This document shows positions 10,028-17,201 of a stretch of 34,306 nucleotides of DNA, one piece after another; position 1 is the stretch's first letter; each line of letters begins with the position of its first letter. The position numbers were made by a program, and so were the translations under genes. Source of the stretch: an uncultured Collinsella sp. GTDB lineage: Bacteria; Actinomycetota; Coriobacteriia; Coriobacteriales; Coriobacteriaceae. The stretch is taken from assembly GCA_902496275.1 (NCBI GenBank), contig CABVAC010000018.1:1-34306 (forward strand). The letters run 5' to 3'. The notes beneath the pieces are model-generated. The model was not told where the DNA came from and ran no database searches. It saw nothing but the letters and a program-made list of their open reading frames with translations.

Positions 10028-10675
10028 TTACAGCGTGCCGTAGATGCGGTCGCCGGCGTCGCCCAGGCCGGGAACGATGTAGGCAGTTTCGTTGAGATGG
10101 TCGTCGATGGCGCAGGTATAGATATGCACATCGGGGTCCTTCTCAGTCAGCGACTTGAGGCCCTCGGGGGCCGCGACGATGCACAGCATGCGGATGTCCT
10201 TGACACCGCGCTCGCGCAGGTAGCTGATGGCCATCTCGGCCGAACCGCCCGTGGCGAGCATGGGGTCGACGACCAGGCAGATGCGCTGGTCGATATCCTT
10301 GGGCATCTTGCAGTAATACTCGTGCGGCTCGTGGGTGACCTCGTCGCGCTCCATGCCGATGTGGCCCACGCGAGCGGAGGGCACCAGGTCGAGGATGCCG
10401 TCGACCATGCCAAGGCCCGCACGCAGGATGGGCACGATGGCGAGTTTCTTGCCGGCAAGCTGTTTGAACGTGGCGGTAGTGATGGGGGTCTCGACCTCGA
10501 CGTCTTCCATGGGCAGGTCGCGCATGGCCTCGTAGCCGTCAAAAAGTGCGAGCTCGCGCACAAGCTGGCGGAACTGGTTGGTGCCGGTGTTTTTGTCGCG
10601 CAGGATCGACAGCTTGTGCTGGACGAGCGGGTGGTCGACAAGCGTCACACGGGACGCGTCGTAGGTGACGGTCAT
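10028..10675 (-). CDS. upp: Uracil phosphoribosyltransferase
   Basis: Upp makes UMP from uracil and PRPP in pyrimidine salvage. The 215-aa protein has the PRPP-binding loop VDPMLATGG (136-144), the LRAGLGM segment (85-91) and the C-terminal uracil-binding end YIVPGLGDAGDRIYGTL. The ATG at 10675 is chosen because it gives the family length; an upstream extension of 20 residues is open but unlike Upp. GGGG lies about 10 nt upstream. It stands alone, on the same strand as glpK upstream and the atp operon downstream. Confidence 0.96.
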   Translation of the reverse strand: MTVTYDASRVTLVDHPLVQHKLSILRDKNTGTNQFRQLVRELALFDGYEAMRDLPMEDVEVETPITTATFKQLAGKKLAIVPILRAGLGMVDGILDLVPSARVGHIGMERDEVTHEPHEYYCKMPKDIDQRICLVVDPMLATGGSAEMAISYLRERGVKDIRMLCIVAAPEGLKSLTEKDPDVHIYTCAIDDHLNETAYIVPGLGDAGDRIYGTL

Positions 10676-10798
10676 GGGTTGATTGCCCCTTTCGTTGCGG
10701 CCGCAAAACGACCTTGCTGACAAGGCGCGAAGCAATGTTGCCGCCGCACGCCATGCATTAGTTTAGCGGTTTGTTATATCGAGCAGCCCATCACAGCC

Positions 10799-12340
10799 CT
10801 ACTGTGCGATGCTGAGCGAGCGCCTGACTGCATCACGCCAGCCCGCAAGGTTTTGCTCGCGGCGCTCGGCGGACATGTGGGGAAGGAAGGTCCTAACGAT
10901 CTGGGCATTTTGCTCCAGTTCTTCCAGGTCTTCCCAATAGCCGACGGCAAGACCCGCCAAGTACGCGGCACCGATTGCCGTGGTCTCCACCGTCTCGCAT
11001 TGCAGCACGGGGATATCCAGCAGGTCGGCCTGGAATTGCATGATGAACTCGTTGCGCGAGGCACCGCCATCGACAGACAGGCGCTCGATCGAAAGCCCCA
11101 CGTCCTGCTCCATGGCGCGCAGCACGTCGTAGCTCTGATATGCCATGGATTCGCAGGCGGCACGTACGATGGTCGCACGGCTCGAGGCGCCGGTCAGACC
11201 GCACACGATACCGCGGGCATGCGGGTCCCACCAGGGAGCGCCCAGACCCGCAAAGGCGGGGACGAAGTAGCAGCCCTCGTTGTCGTTAATCGAAGCGGCG
11301 AGTTGTGCCGACTCGCTCACGCTCGAGATGATGCCCATGTTATTGCGAAGCCAGTTCATGGTGGAACCGGCAGCAAAGATGGAGCCCTCGAGTGCATAGC
11401 TGATCTTGCCGTCCGCGGCGATACCGATCGTGGAGACCAGACCGTTCTTGGATTCGACGACCTCGTCGCCGGTGTTCATGAGCATAAAGCAACCCGTGCC
11501 ATAGGTGTTTTTGGTCTGGCCGGGATGGAAGCAGCAGTGGCCGAACAGCGACGCCTGCTGGTCGCCCGCCACGCCCATGATGGGTGGCATGTTGGTCATG
11601 ATATCGCTCGCGACGCGGCCGTAGTCGCCCGAGCTCCAACGAACCTCGGGCATCATGGAACGTGGAACGTCAAAGAGCGCCAGCAGGTCGTCGTCCCAAT
11701 CGAGCGTATGGATATTAAAGAGTGCCGTGCGGCTGGCATTGGTGTAGTCGGTGGCAAAGACCTGGCCGCCGGTGAGGTTGTAGATGAGCCAGGTGTCGAT
11801 GGTGCCGAACATGAGGTCGCCCGCCGCCGCGCTCTCGCGTGCGCCGTCGACGTTGTCGAGAATCCACTGCACCTTGGAGGCCGAGAAATACGGGTCGAGC
11901 GTGAGTCCCGTGCGGGAGCGCACCAGCTCTTCTGCGCCCCGCTCGACCAGCTCGTCGATCAGAGGTGCGGTGCGACGGCATTGCCACACGATGGCGTTAT
12001 AGATGGGCTGACCGCTCACGCGGTCCCAGACCACCGTGGTCTCACGCTGATTGGAGATACCGATGGCGGCGATGCGGTCGGAATGAATCCCGCTCTTAAA
12101 CTGGACCTCCATCATGACCGCGATCTGGCTGGCAAGGACCGTCATGGGGTCTTGCTCCACCCAGCCGGGGCGCGGGAAGCTGGTTTTGACGCTGCGACGT
12201 GCCTGCGCGACGATGCATCCGTACTCGTCGACGATGGTCGCAAGTACCGAGGTGGTGCCGCAGTCGAGCGCCATGATGTAGGAACCGCCAAAGTTAAACG
12301 AGGCATCTTCCATGCCCAGGCTGCCCAGATTCAACGACAT
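10799..12340 (-). CDS. glpK: Glycerol kinase, FGGY family
   Basis: GlpK phosphorylates glycerol to sn-glycerol 3-phosphate. The 513-aa protein has an N-terminal phosphate loop DCGTTS (26-31), where the usual Gln is Cys. The residues that bind glycerol in the E. coli enzyme are all present: Arg99-Glu100 in NQRETT, Tyr151 in LDPYF and Asp260 in GVAGDQQ. The C-terminal half includes the SVDGGASRN ATP-binding motif. There is a roughly 20-residue N-terminal extension; a start at Met10 is possible, but the ATG at 12340 has AAGG 8 nt upstream. No glycerol facilitator gene is adjacent. It follows the tsaC-like gene by 13 nt. Confidence 0.93.
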   Translation of the reverse strand: MSLNLGSLGMEDASFNFGGSYIMALDCGTTSVLATIVDEYGCIVAQARRSVKTSFPRPGWVEQDPMTVLASQIAVMMEVQFKSGIHSDRIAAIGISNQRETTVVWDRVSGQPIYNAIVWQCRRTAPLIDELVERGAEELVRSRTGLTLDPYFSASKVQWILDNVDGARESAAAGDLMFGTIDTWLIYNLTGGQVFATDYTNASRTALFNIHTLDWDDDLLALFDVPRSMMPEVRWSSGDYGRVASDIMTNMPPIMGVAGDQQASLFGHCCFHPGQTKNTYGTGCFMLMNTGDEVVESKNGLVSTIGIAADGKISYALEGSIFAAGSTMNWLRNNMGIISSVSESAQLAASINDNEGCYFVPAFAGLGAPWWDPHARGIVCGLTGASSRATIVRAACESMAYQSYDVLRAMEQDVGLSIERLSVDGGASRNEFIMQFQADLLDIPVLQCETVETTAIGAAYLAGLAVGYWEDLEELEQNAQIVRTFLPHMSAERREQNLAGWRDAVRRSLSIAQ

Positions 12341-12353
12341 CGCTTACACCTTT

Positions 12354-13097
12354 CTATTGCATCGGGTCGGACAGGACCCGTTCGATCTCTGATGCGGGAA
12401 GTGCGCCTTGGCGCAGGATCTGGAGCCCGCCGTGCTGGAACGACACGATGGTCGAGGCGTCGCGACACGGGGTCTCGCCGGCGTCGACGGCAACATCGAC
12501 CCCCTCCAGGATGCGCTCCTCCACCGTGACAAAACTTGCCGGCGCGGGCGCGCCATGCGTGTTGGCGCTGGTGCAGGCAAGAGGGCTGCCGCAGGCGCGG
12601 ATGAGCGCTTGCACCACGGGCGAGGCCGAAGCGCGAAGTGCCACCGTGTCGTCGGCGGCGCGCATAAAGGTCGGCACGCAGGGGGCCGCCTTGACCACGA
12701 TAGTCAGGGCTCCCGGCCAGCATCGTCGCGCGAGTACGCGAGCCTCTTCGGGGATATCCACGCCATAGCGGTCGAGTGCTTCGGCATTATCAACCAGCCA
12801 GGCGACCGTTTGGGTGAGCTTGCGCTGCTTGAGGGTAAAGATGCGGCGGTAGCCGGTACCGAGCGCAGGGACCGCGGCGCCATTGACGACAGCCTGCGGA
12901 TCGCGCGGCCACGATGGGAATTCGCTTGTATCTTGGGGTACGGCGTCCGAGAAGGCGTTGACTGCCACGGCGACACCGTAGACGGTCTCGGTCGGGATCA
13001 AGGCCAGGCCGCCGCGGCCGAGCACCTCGGCCGTGCGCTCGACGGCAAGCCGATGCGGCTCGCGCGTTCCCTCGTATACCCGATAGACCGTCTGCAT
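12354..13097 (-). CDS. tsaC: TsaC/Sua5/YrdC-family threonylcarbamoyl-AMP synthase, with insertion
   Basis: TsaC makes threonylcarbamoyl-AMP for the t6A37 modification of ANN-decoding tRNAs. The 247-aa protein has PTETVYG (35-41), a K-x-R pair (Lys90, Arg92), the WPGALT segment (127-132) and SANTHG (177-182), all family hallmarks. Between VYG and K-x-R there are about 48 residues instead of roughly 20, so an insertion of about 25-30 residues (near 51-82) is present, rich in Pro, Ala, Trp and Ser. No strong ribosome site precedes the ATG at 13097. It is upstream of glpK, with a 13-nt gap. YciO-type paralogues are the main alternative. Confidence 0.85.
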   Translation of the reverse strand: MQTVYRVYEGTREPHRLAVERTAEVLGRGGLALIPTETVYGVAVAVNAFSDAVPQDTSEFPSWPRDPQAVVNGAAVPALGTGYRRIFTLKQRKLTQTVAWLVDNAEALDRYGVDIPEEARVLARRCWPGALTIVVKAAPCVPTFMRAADDTVALRASASPVVQALIRACGSPLACTSANTHGAPAPASFVTVEERILEGVDVAVDAGETPCRDASTIVSFQHGGLQILRQGALPASEIERVLSDPMQ

Positions 13098-13245
13098 GTG
13101 TATGCCAGCCCCTTACGCTCCGGTGCAAGTTTGTTTACTGTGGGGCATTCTCGCACGAAACATTCAACCTATTTGCCCAGAGCGCATGTTGGTTTGGTGA
13201 GCGGCTCTAGTAGTCGGTGAAAGTGAGGGGGTTAATTGAAGATTT

Positions 13246-13548
13246 TTAGCGCGCAAGCGTAACGGTACGATCGGGAAACTCGATGCTTGCAACCAGTTTT
13301 CCGCCGAGGCTCTCTGCGTACCTGCTCAGCGTGTCGAGCCTCATCGAACCCAACTCCCCACGCTCGAGCTCGGATACACGTTTTTGAGAAACGCCCATCG
13401 ACTGGGCGACCGACGCCTGTGTTAGATCTTTTAACCTGCGAATCTGAGCAAGCTTATAGGCTTCGATACGATCGCGAGTCCTCTCCTGCTCGGCGGTAAT
13501 GGAGTCGCGTGTTATCCCGCGAGATTCCATATACTCATGCAGTTCCAT
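13246..13548 (-). CDS. HigA-like XRE-family antitoxin
   Basis: The 100-aa protein has a helix-turn-helix at about residues 38-85 (LTQASVAQSMGVSQKRVSELERG), typical of Cro/cI-type antitoxins. It would bind the toxin and repress the operon. The ATG overlaps the end of the toxin gene by 14 nt, with AAGGAGG about 10 nt upstream, so translation is coupled. Toxin-first order matches HigBA systems. The last residues form a short strand (GKLVASIEFPDRTVTL). Confidence 0.88.
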   Translation of the reverse strand: MELHEYMESRGITRDSITAEQERTRDRIEAYKLAQIRRLKDLTQASVAQSMGVSQKRVSELERGELGSMRLDTLSRYAESLGGKLVASIEFPDRTVTLAR

Positions 13549-13930
13549 CTCGATCGAGCCTCCTTACGTGGCGACGGTATACTTGCTCGGCCCTTGGAAT
13601 GTTGATCGCATACCAACCGTTCCATTTTGCCCTTGACGATCCCGCTCGCGACTTATCACCCGCCAATAGCAATACCGCCTGGCGCTTGGGGTCAAAGGCG
13701 AAGAGGATGCGAATCACCTGCCCACCACACGACGTCACTCTCAGCTCCTTTAAATGATGAAGCTTCGAGCCCTTTACGCGGTCAACCAGCGGACGACCAA
13801 GGCTGGGACCTTCCTTCTCGAGCACCAAAAGGTCTGCATAAATCTGCTTCAGCGTAGCTTCATCCTGCTCATCAAGCCAAGGTTCAATGTAATCAAGCAC
13901 GATACGGTACCGATGCAGCTGATTTGACAT
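13535..13930 (-). CDS. HigB/RelE-superfamily toxin (phage gp49-like)
   Basis: The 131-aa product resembles PF05973 toxins, ribosome-associated mRNA endonucleases. The core is LKELRVTSCGGQVIRILFAFDPKRQ, followed by LLLAGDKS and a Trp/Tyr-containing IPRAEQVYRRH end. The N-terminal half is a helical region (ATLKQIYADLLVLEKEGPSLGRP). A strong AAGGAG lies about 8 nt before the ATG. It has its own promoter and a palindromic operator candidate immediately upstream, and the antitoxin overlaps it downstream. Activity cannot be judged from sequence. Confidence 0.88.
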   Translation of the reverse strand: MSNQLHRYRIVLDYIEPWLDEQDEATLKQIYADLLVLEKEGPSLGRPLVDRVKGSKLHHLKELRVTSCGGQVIRILFAFDPKRQAVLLLAGDKSRAGSSRAKWNGWYAINIPRAEQVYRRHVRRLDRDGTA

Positions 13931-13939
13931 ACCTTTCTC

Positions 13940-13972
13940 CTTCTATAGTAGAAGTTTTACGGTATATTGCAA
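13940..13972 (-). promoter_or_regulatory. Promoter and operator of the higBA-like pair
   Basis: On the minus strand TTGCAA (13967-13972) and TACTAT (13945-13950) are 16 nt apart. A perfect palindrome, CTTCTA-TAG-TAGAAG (13940-13954), covers the -10 box. It is a natural binding site for the XRE antitoxin and would give autorepression. The leader is only about 8 nt long before the toxin ATG. Confidence 0.65.
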
Positions 13973-14005
13973 GGACAAACTTGCGCAAATGTCTATTTAT
14001 TCAGC

Positions 14006-15256
14006 TTAAATACGCTGTTTGGGCTCGGTGACGATGGCTCGGACGATGCGGGGGCGATCGGTGAGGTCGCGGACAATGCGCACGTCCGAAAGACCCGCCT
14101 GGCGACAGAGCTCGGCCGCGGCATCGAGGGCGCCCTCGTAGAGCTCGCAGGCAAACAGGCCGCCGGCGCGCAGCATGTAAGGCGCCGCATTGAGCAGGCG
14201 GCGGAAGATGTCCAGGCCGTCGGCACCGCCCTCGAGCGCCAAGTCGGGCTCAAAGTCCTTGACCTCGTGCGGCAGCGAGCGCATGACGCCGGTCGGGATG
14301 TAGGGCGGGTTGGAAACGAGCACGTCGAAGGTGCCCCACTCTTCGCGGGGAATGGAGCTCACCAGGTTGGTGAGACTAAAGGCAACCTCATCTGCCGTGA
14401 GGCCGAGCGCGTCGCGGTTTTTGGTGGCCAGATCGATGGCGCGCGGCTCGATATCGGTGGCGGTGCAGGTAACGTGGCCGCGGCGCTCCCAGGCAAGGGA
14501 GAGCGAGATGCAACCCGCGCCGCAGCCGACCTCGAGAACGCGGGCGATACGGGGCTCGGCTGGGGCAGGCGCAGCGGCATCCTGAGCCGAAGCCGTCTCC
14601 TGGCCGGCACCCTCGATGGCGATGCCGTATTCGTCGAGCTCGGGCTCGGAGGCTTCCGCGGCTTCGGCTTCTGCTGCCTGCGCGGCGGCTTCCTCGGCCT
14701 CGCGGTCGGCCAGCTCCTCGGCATAGGCGCGGCTGCCCAATACGTCGCCGCCTAGCGCCGCCTCATCGGCAGCCGTCAGGTTAGCGGCACGGCGCTCGGC
14801 GGCCGCGCGTTCGTCTGCCAGCGCGGCCTCGGCCTTGCGTGCCTCCTCGACCTCATCGTTCCAAGGCAGCTCCACGCGCTGACGGGCAGCAGCCTCGGGG
14901 CTCAGCACCTCGGCATCCAGATAATTGAGGACTTCCTCGACGAGCATCTCGGTCTCGGGGCGCGGAATGAGCACACCGGGGGCGCACGCGACGTCGATCA
15001 TGCGAAACTGCGTGCTGCCGGTGATGTACTGCAGCGGTTCACCTTTAGCGCGACGAACAACGGCCGCGTGCATGGTCTCGAGCTGAGCCGCGTTAAGCGT
15101 CTCGTCCATGCGCATATATAAGTCGATGCGTGCCAAACCCGTGGCGGCGCACAGCAGCCACTCGGCAGAAAGACGGGGGTGCTCCTCGCCGCGCTCGGCC
15201 AGGTACTCCTTGGTCCACTCGAGACAACGCTTGATGGTCCAAATCTCGTTTGCCAT
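14006..15256 (-). CDS. prmC: Release factor glutamine methyltransferase with Ala/Glu-rich insert
   Basis: PrmC N5-methylates the GGQ glutamine of release factors. The 416-aa protein has the N-terminal substrate-binding helical domain (1-115) with GEPLQYITG (72-80) and RPETE (99-103). It then has a SAM domain with VLEVGCGAGCISLSLA (from 240) and the catalytic NPPY motif (316-319). PrmC is usually about 280 aa. Here residues about 116-236 are an extra Ala/Glu/Arg-rich, probably helical linker placed exactly between the two domains. The ATG at 15256 is chosen over an upstream ATG because GGGAGG lies 5 nt before it and the protein then starts like the family. It lies downstream of prfA. Confidence 0.92.
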   Translation of the reverse strand: MANEIWTIKRCLEWTKEYLAERGEEHPRLSAEWLLCAATGLARIDLYMRMDETLNAAQLETMHAAVVRRAKGEPLQYITGSTQFRMIDVACAPGVLIPRPETEMLVEEVLNYLDAEVLSPEAAARQRVELPWNDEVEEARKAEAALADERAAAERRAANLTAADEAALGGDVLGSRAYAEELADREAEEAAAQAAEAEAAEASEPELDEYGIAIEGAGQETASAQDAAAPAPAEPRIARVLEVGCGAGCISLSLAWERRGHVTCTATDIEPRAIDLATKNRDALGLTADEVAFSLTNLVSSIPREEWGTFDVLVSNPPYIPTGVMRSLPHEVKDFEPDLALEGGADGLDIFRRLLNAAPYMLRAGGLFACELYEGALDAAAELCRQAGLSDVRIVRDLTDRPRIVRAIVTEPKQRI

Positions 15257-15647
15257 GGGGCCCTCCCCTCTTAAGCGCCGGACGGCGCGCGAATGTCGGA
15301 GCAGATTGTACGCGAGGCCAGCGCTTGGCAAGGGACGATTGAAGACGATTATCGAGAATCAGCCCAGATTTTTGCTTGGAACCTGCCTGAAATGTTCATT
15401 CATCGACGTCAAAATCTGCATTCGTCAAGCTTTTGGCAAGGTTGACCCAAAACTGACCAATATCTAACCAAGAACTTGCCAAATCACTTGACGTGCGACG
15501 CATCAAAAAATGCACTGCGACTTCTTGAACGATTTTTTGAGCATTATTTTCAATAGCAGATAAATGCCGCTAATTTCTTTGAGCAGGTAGCCGGCTTCAT
15601 GGCCATCAAAGCCGATTGAATAACATCTCAAAGCAATGTGCCCAACC
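15257..15647 (-). other. Noncoding stretch upstream of prmC
   Basis: This AT-richer stretch has no convincing gene. A weak inverted repeat, TTGGCAAG (15433-15440) with CTTGCCAA (15475-15482), is visible. No clear promoter could be assigned, although one is expected for prmC because the prfA-prmC gap is long. Confidence 0.5.
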
Positions 15648-15676
15648 TAGTCATTTAAGAACGTCCCCAATGACTA
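15648..15676 (+). repeat. Short version of the GGGGACGTT palindrome
   Basis: TAGTCATT (15648-15655) pairs with AATGACTA (15669-15676), and the right arm contains the AAGAACGTCCCCAA core of the longer palindromes. The left arm lacks the matching GGGGACGTT, so it looks like an internal deletion. It precedes structured repeat copy 2 by about 65 bp. Confidence 0.7.
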
Positions 15677-15740
15677 CCTCTAAGGCGCCGCAGGTTGAGC
15701 ATACCGCATCCGGAGCAAGGCAGCGCCGCAGGTAGAGGAC

Positions 15741-15886
15741 GGACAGCGAGCGGGTCGCATTTGAGACAAGGTGACGTGAAACGAAAGGGCGCTGACCTTC
15801 TGGTCGCGCCCTTGAAGTTGAACGTCAGATTGTCCAAATGCGGCCCGCGCAGCGTCGGCTGGTCCGCCGTTCGGTAGAACGGCGGA
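15741..15886 (+). repeat. Structured cruciform repeat, copy 2 (complete)
   Basis: Starting at the GGACAGCGA box (15741-15749), the outer arms are 15750-15769 and 15830-15848, and the inner arms are 15772-15777 and 15822-15827. The apical hairpin is 15787-15792 with 15806-15811, bulged T, loop TTCT. From the outer stem to the GCAGCGTCG box it differs from copy 1 by a single base, but the terminal hairpin has a quite different stem (TCCGCCGTTC with GAACGGCGGA, 15863-15886) around the same GGTA loop. The stem ends 2 nt from the prfA stop codon on the other strand. Confidence 0.85.
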
Positions 15887-15888
15887 AC

Positions 15889-16956
15889 CTACACAGCCTG
15901 TGCCAGCTTCTCGGCTCGCTCGGCGGCGGCGAGCGCCTCGATGACGGTGCCGAGCTGATCGCCCAGAAGGACGCCGTTGTAGGTGGAGTTGAAACCGATG
16001 CGGTGATCGGTCACGCGGTCCTGGGGCTGGTTGTAGGTACGGATCTTCTCGGAACGGTTGCCGTGGCCGATCTGGCTCTGGCGCTCGGCACCAAGCTCTG
16101 CCTGCTGCTTCTCGAGCTCCATCTCGTACAGACGAGCACGCAGCATCTGCATGCAGACCTCGCGGTTCTGAATCTGGGAGCGCTGCTCCTGCGACTGCAC
16201 CACGGTGTTGGTGGGCAGGTGGGTGATGCGCACGGCGGAGTAGGTGGTGTTAACGCACTGACCGCCAGGGCCGGAGGCACAGTAGGTATCGATGCGCAGG
16301 TCGGATTGGTTGATCTGAACATCGATCTCCTCGGCCTCGGGAAGCACGGCGACAGTTGCCGTGGAGGTCTGGATGCGACCCTGGGACTCGGTCTTGGGGA
16401 CGCGCTGGACACGATGCACGCCGGACTCGTACTTCATGACGGAGTAGACGCGGTCGCCCTCGACCTTGAACTCGATGGACTTAAAGCCGCCGGCCTCGCT
16501 GGGGCTGGAGTCGAGTACGGTGGTCTTCCAGCCGCGCGACTCGCAGAAGCGCTGGTACATCTTGTACAAGTCGCCGGCGAAGATGGCCGCCTCGTCGCCA
16601 CCGGCGGCAGAGCGAATCTCGACGATGGTGTTCTTGTCGTCGTTGGGGTCGCTCGGGATGAGCATGTACTTAATGTCTTCCTCGAGCTGGGGAAGCTTGG
16701 CCTCGTTTTCAGAGATGTCCATCTGGAGCATCTCCTTCTCATCGGCATCGGTGGTATCGTGCAGCATTTCCTTGGCAGCCTCGATGTCATCGAGCGCGCC
16801 GATGTACTCGCGCGAGGCAGCGATGAGGTCGGACTGGTGTGCGTACTCCTTGTTGAGACGCGTGAACTCCTTGATGTCGGAGGCGACGGCCGGGTCGGAA
16901 AGCTTCTTCTCGAGCTCCTCGTAGGCCTTAATGATCTTTTCGAGCTTGTCGCGCAT
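15889..16956 (-). CDS. prfA: Peptide chain release factor 1
   Basis: RF1 ends translation at UAA and UAG. The 355-aa protein has the anticodon-like tripeptide PKT (187-189) in RVPKTESQGRI, which marks RF1 rather than RF2, and the catalytic GGQ (231-233). The context SGPGGQCVNTTYSAV differs from the common form at the residue after GGQ (Cys instead of His/Ser) and at Tyr239 (often Asp/Glu). GGQ itself is intact. AAGGAG lies 7 nt before the ATG. The expected partner prmC lies 632 bp downstream, beyond a repeat region. The stop codon is followed at once by a structured repeat. Confidence 0.97.
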   Translation of the reverse strand: MRDKLEKIIKAYEELEKKLSDPAVASDIKEFTRLNKEYAHQSDLIAASREYIGALDDIEAAKEMLHDTTDADEKEMLQMDISENEAKLPQLEEDIKYMLIPSDPNDDKNTIVEIRSAAGGDEAAIFAGDLYKMYQRFCESRGWKTTVLDSSPSEAGGFKSIEFKVEGDRVYSVMKYESGVHRVQRVPKTESQGRIQTSTATVAVLPEAEEIDVQINQSDLRIDTYCASGPGGQCVNTTYSAVRITHLPTNTVVQSQEQRSQIQNREVCMQMLRARLYEMELEKQQAELGAERQSQIGHGNRSEKIRTYNQPQDRVTDHRIGFNSTYNGVLLGDQLGTVIEALAAAERAEKLAQAV

Positions 16957-17037
16957 GGCGGGACTCCTTTATGTGCGTGAAGGCGAAAATCGGCAGAGTT
17001 GATGGGGCGCGCGGCGCCACTGCGGGGGTAAGCCCAG

Positions 17038-17064
17038 CTAGAACATGTCGATCTTCAGATACAT
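17038..17064 (-). CDS. Possible leader peptide upstream of prfA
   Basis: An ATG at 17064 with AAGGG 6 nt upstream opens an eight-codon frame, MYLKIDMF, then TAG. An alternative ATG two codons earlier has no spacing. It lies between a predicted promoter and prfA, and is followed by a GC-rich stretch. It could be chance; no regulatory mechanism is visible. Confidence 0.25.
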   Translation of the reverse strand: MYLKIDMF

Positions 17065-17137
17065 GCGCATCCCTTCGCGTATGAGGTACATAGTTGCGGT
17101 CTAACCCATACATGATAGCGTGCGCAGGCATACCTGC

Positions 17138-17166
17138 ATATAACCCGCACGGATTGGTGCAAACAA
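17138..17166 (-). promoter_or_regulatory. Candidate promoter of prfA
   Basis: On the minus strand TTGTTT (17161-17166) and TTATAT (17138-17143) are 17 nt apart. Transcription would begin near 17131 and give a leader of about 175 nt before prfA. The match is moderate. Confidence 0.45.
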
Positions 17167-17186
17167 ACCTGACCCCGTTGCACCAA
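17154..17186 (-). terminator. Inverted repeat after the M20 peptidase gene
   Basis: TTGGTGCAA (17154-17162) and TTGCACCAA (17178-17186) form a perfect 9-bp inverted repeat with a 15-nt loop, 15 nt after the peptidase stop. No T-tract follows on the minus strand. It overlaps the -35 box proposed for prfA, so it may be an operator instead. Confidence 0.35.
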
Positions 17187-17201
17187 GAGCTTGCTTTTTG
17201 A

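Noticed and set aside
10853..12529. 558-codon plus-strand frame opposite glpK
   Set aside because: Antisense shadow of glycerol kinase; the real gene has complete catalytic residues on the minus strand.
15655..15837. 60-codon minus-strand frame across repeat copy 2
   Set aside because: It lies within the structured repeat and has no sensible start signal; such frames are often annotated as hypothetical proteins but look spurious.
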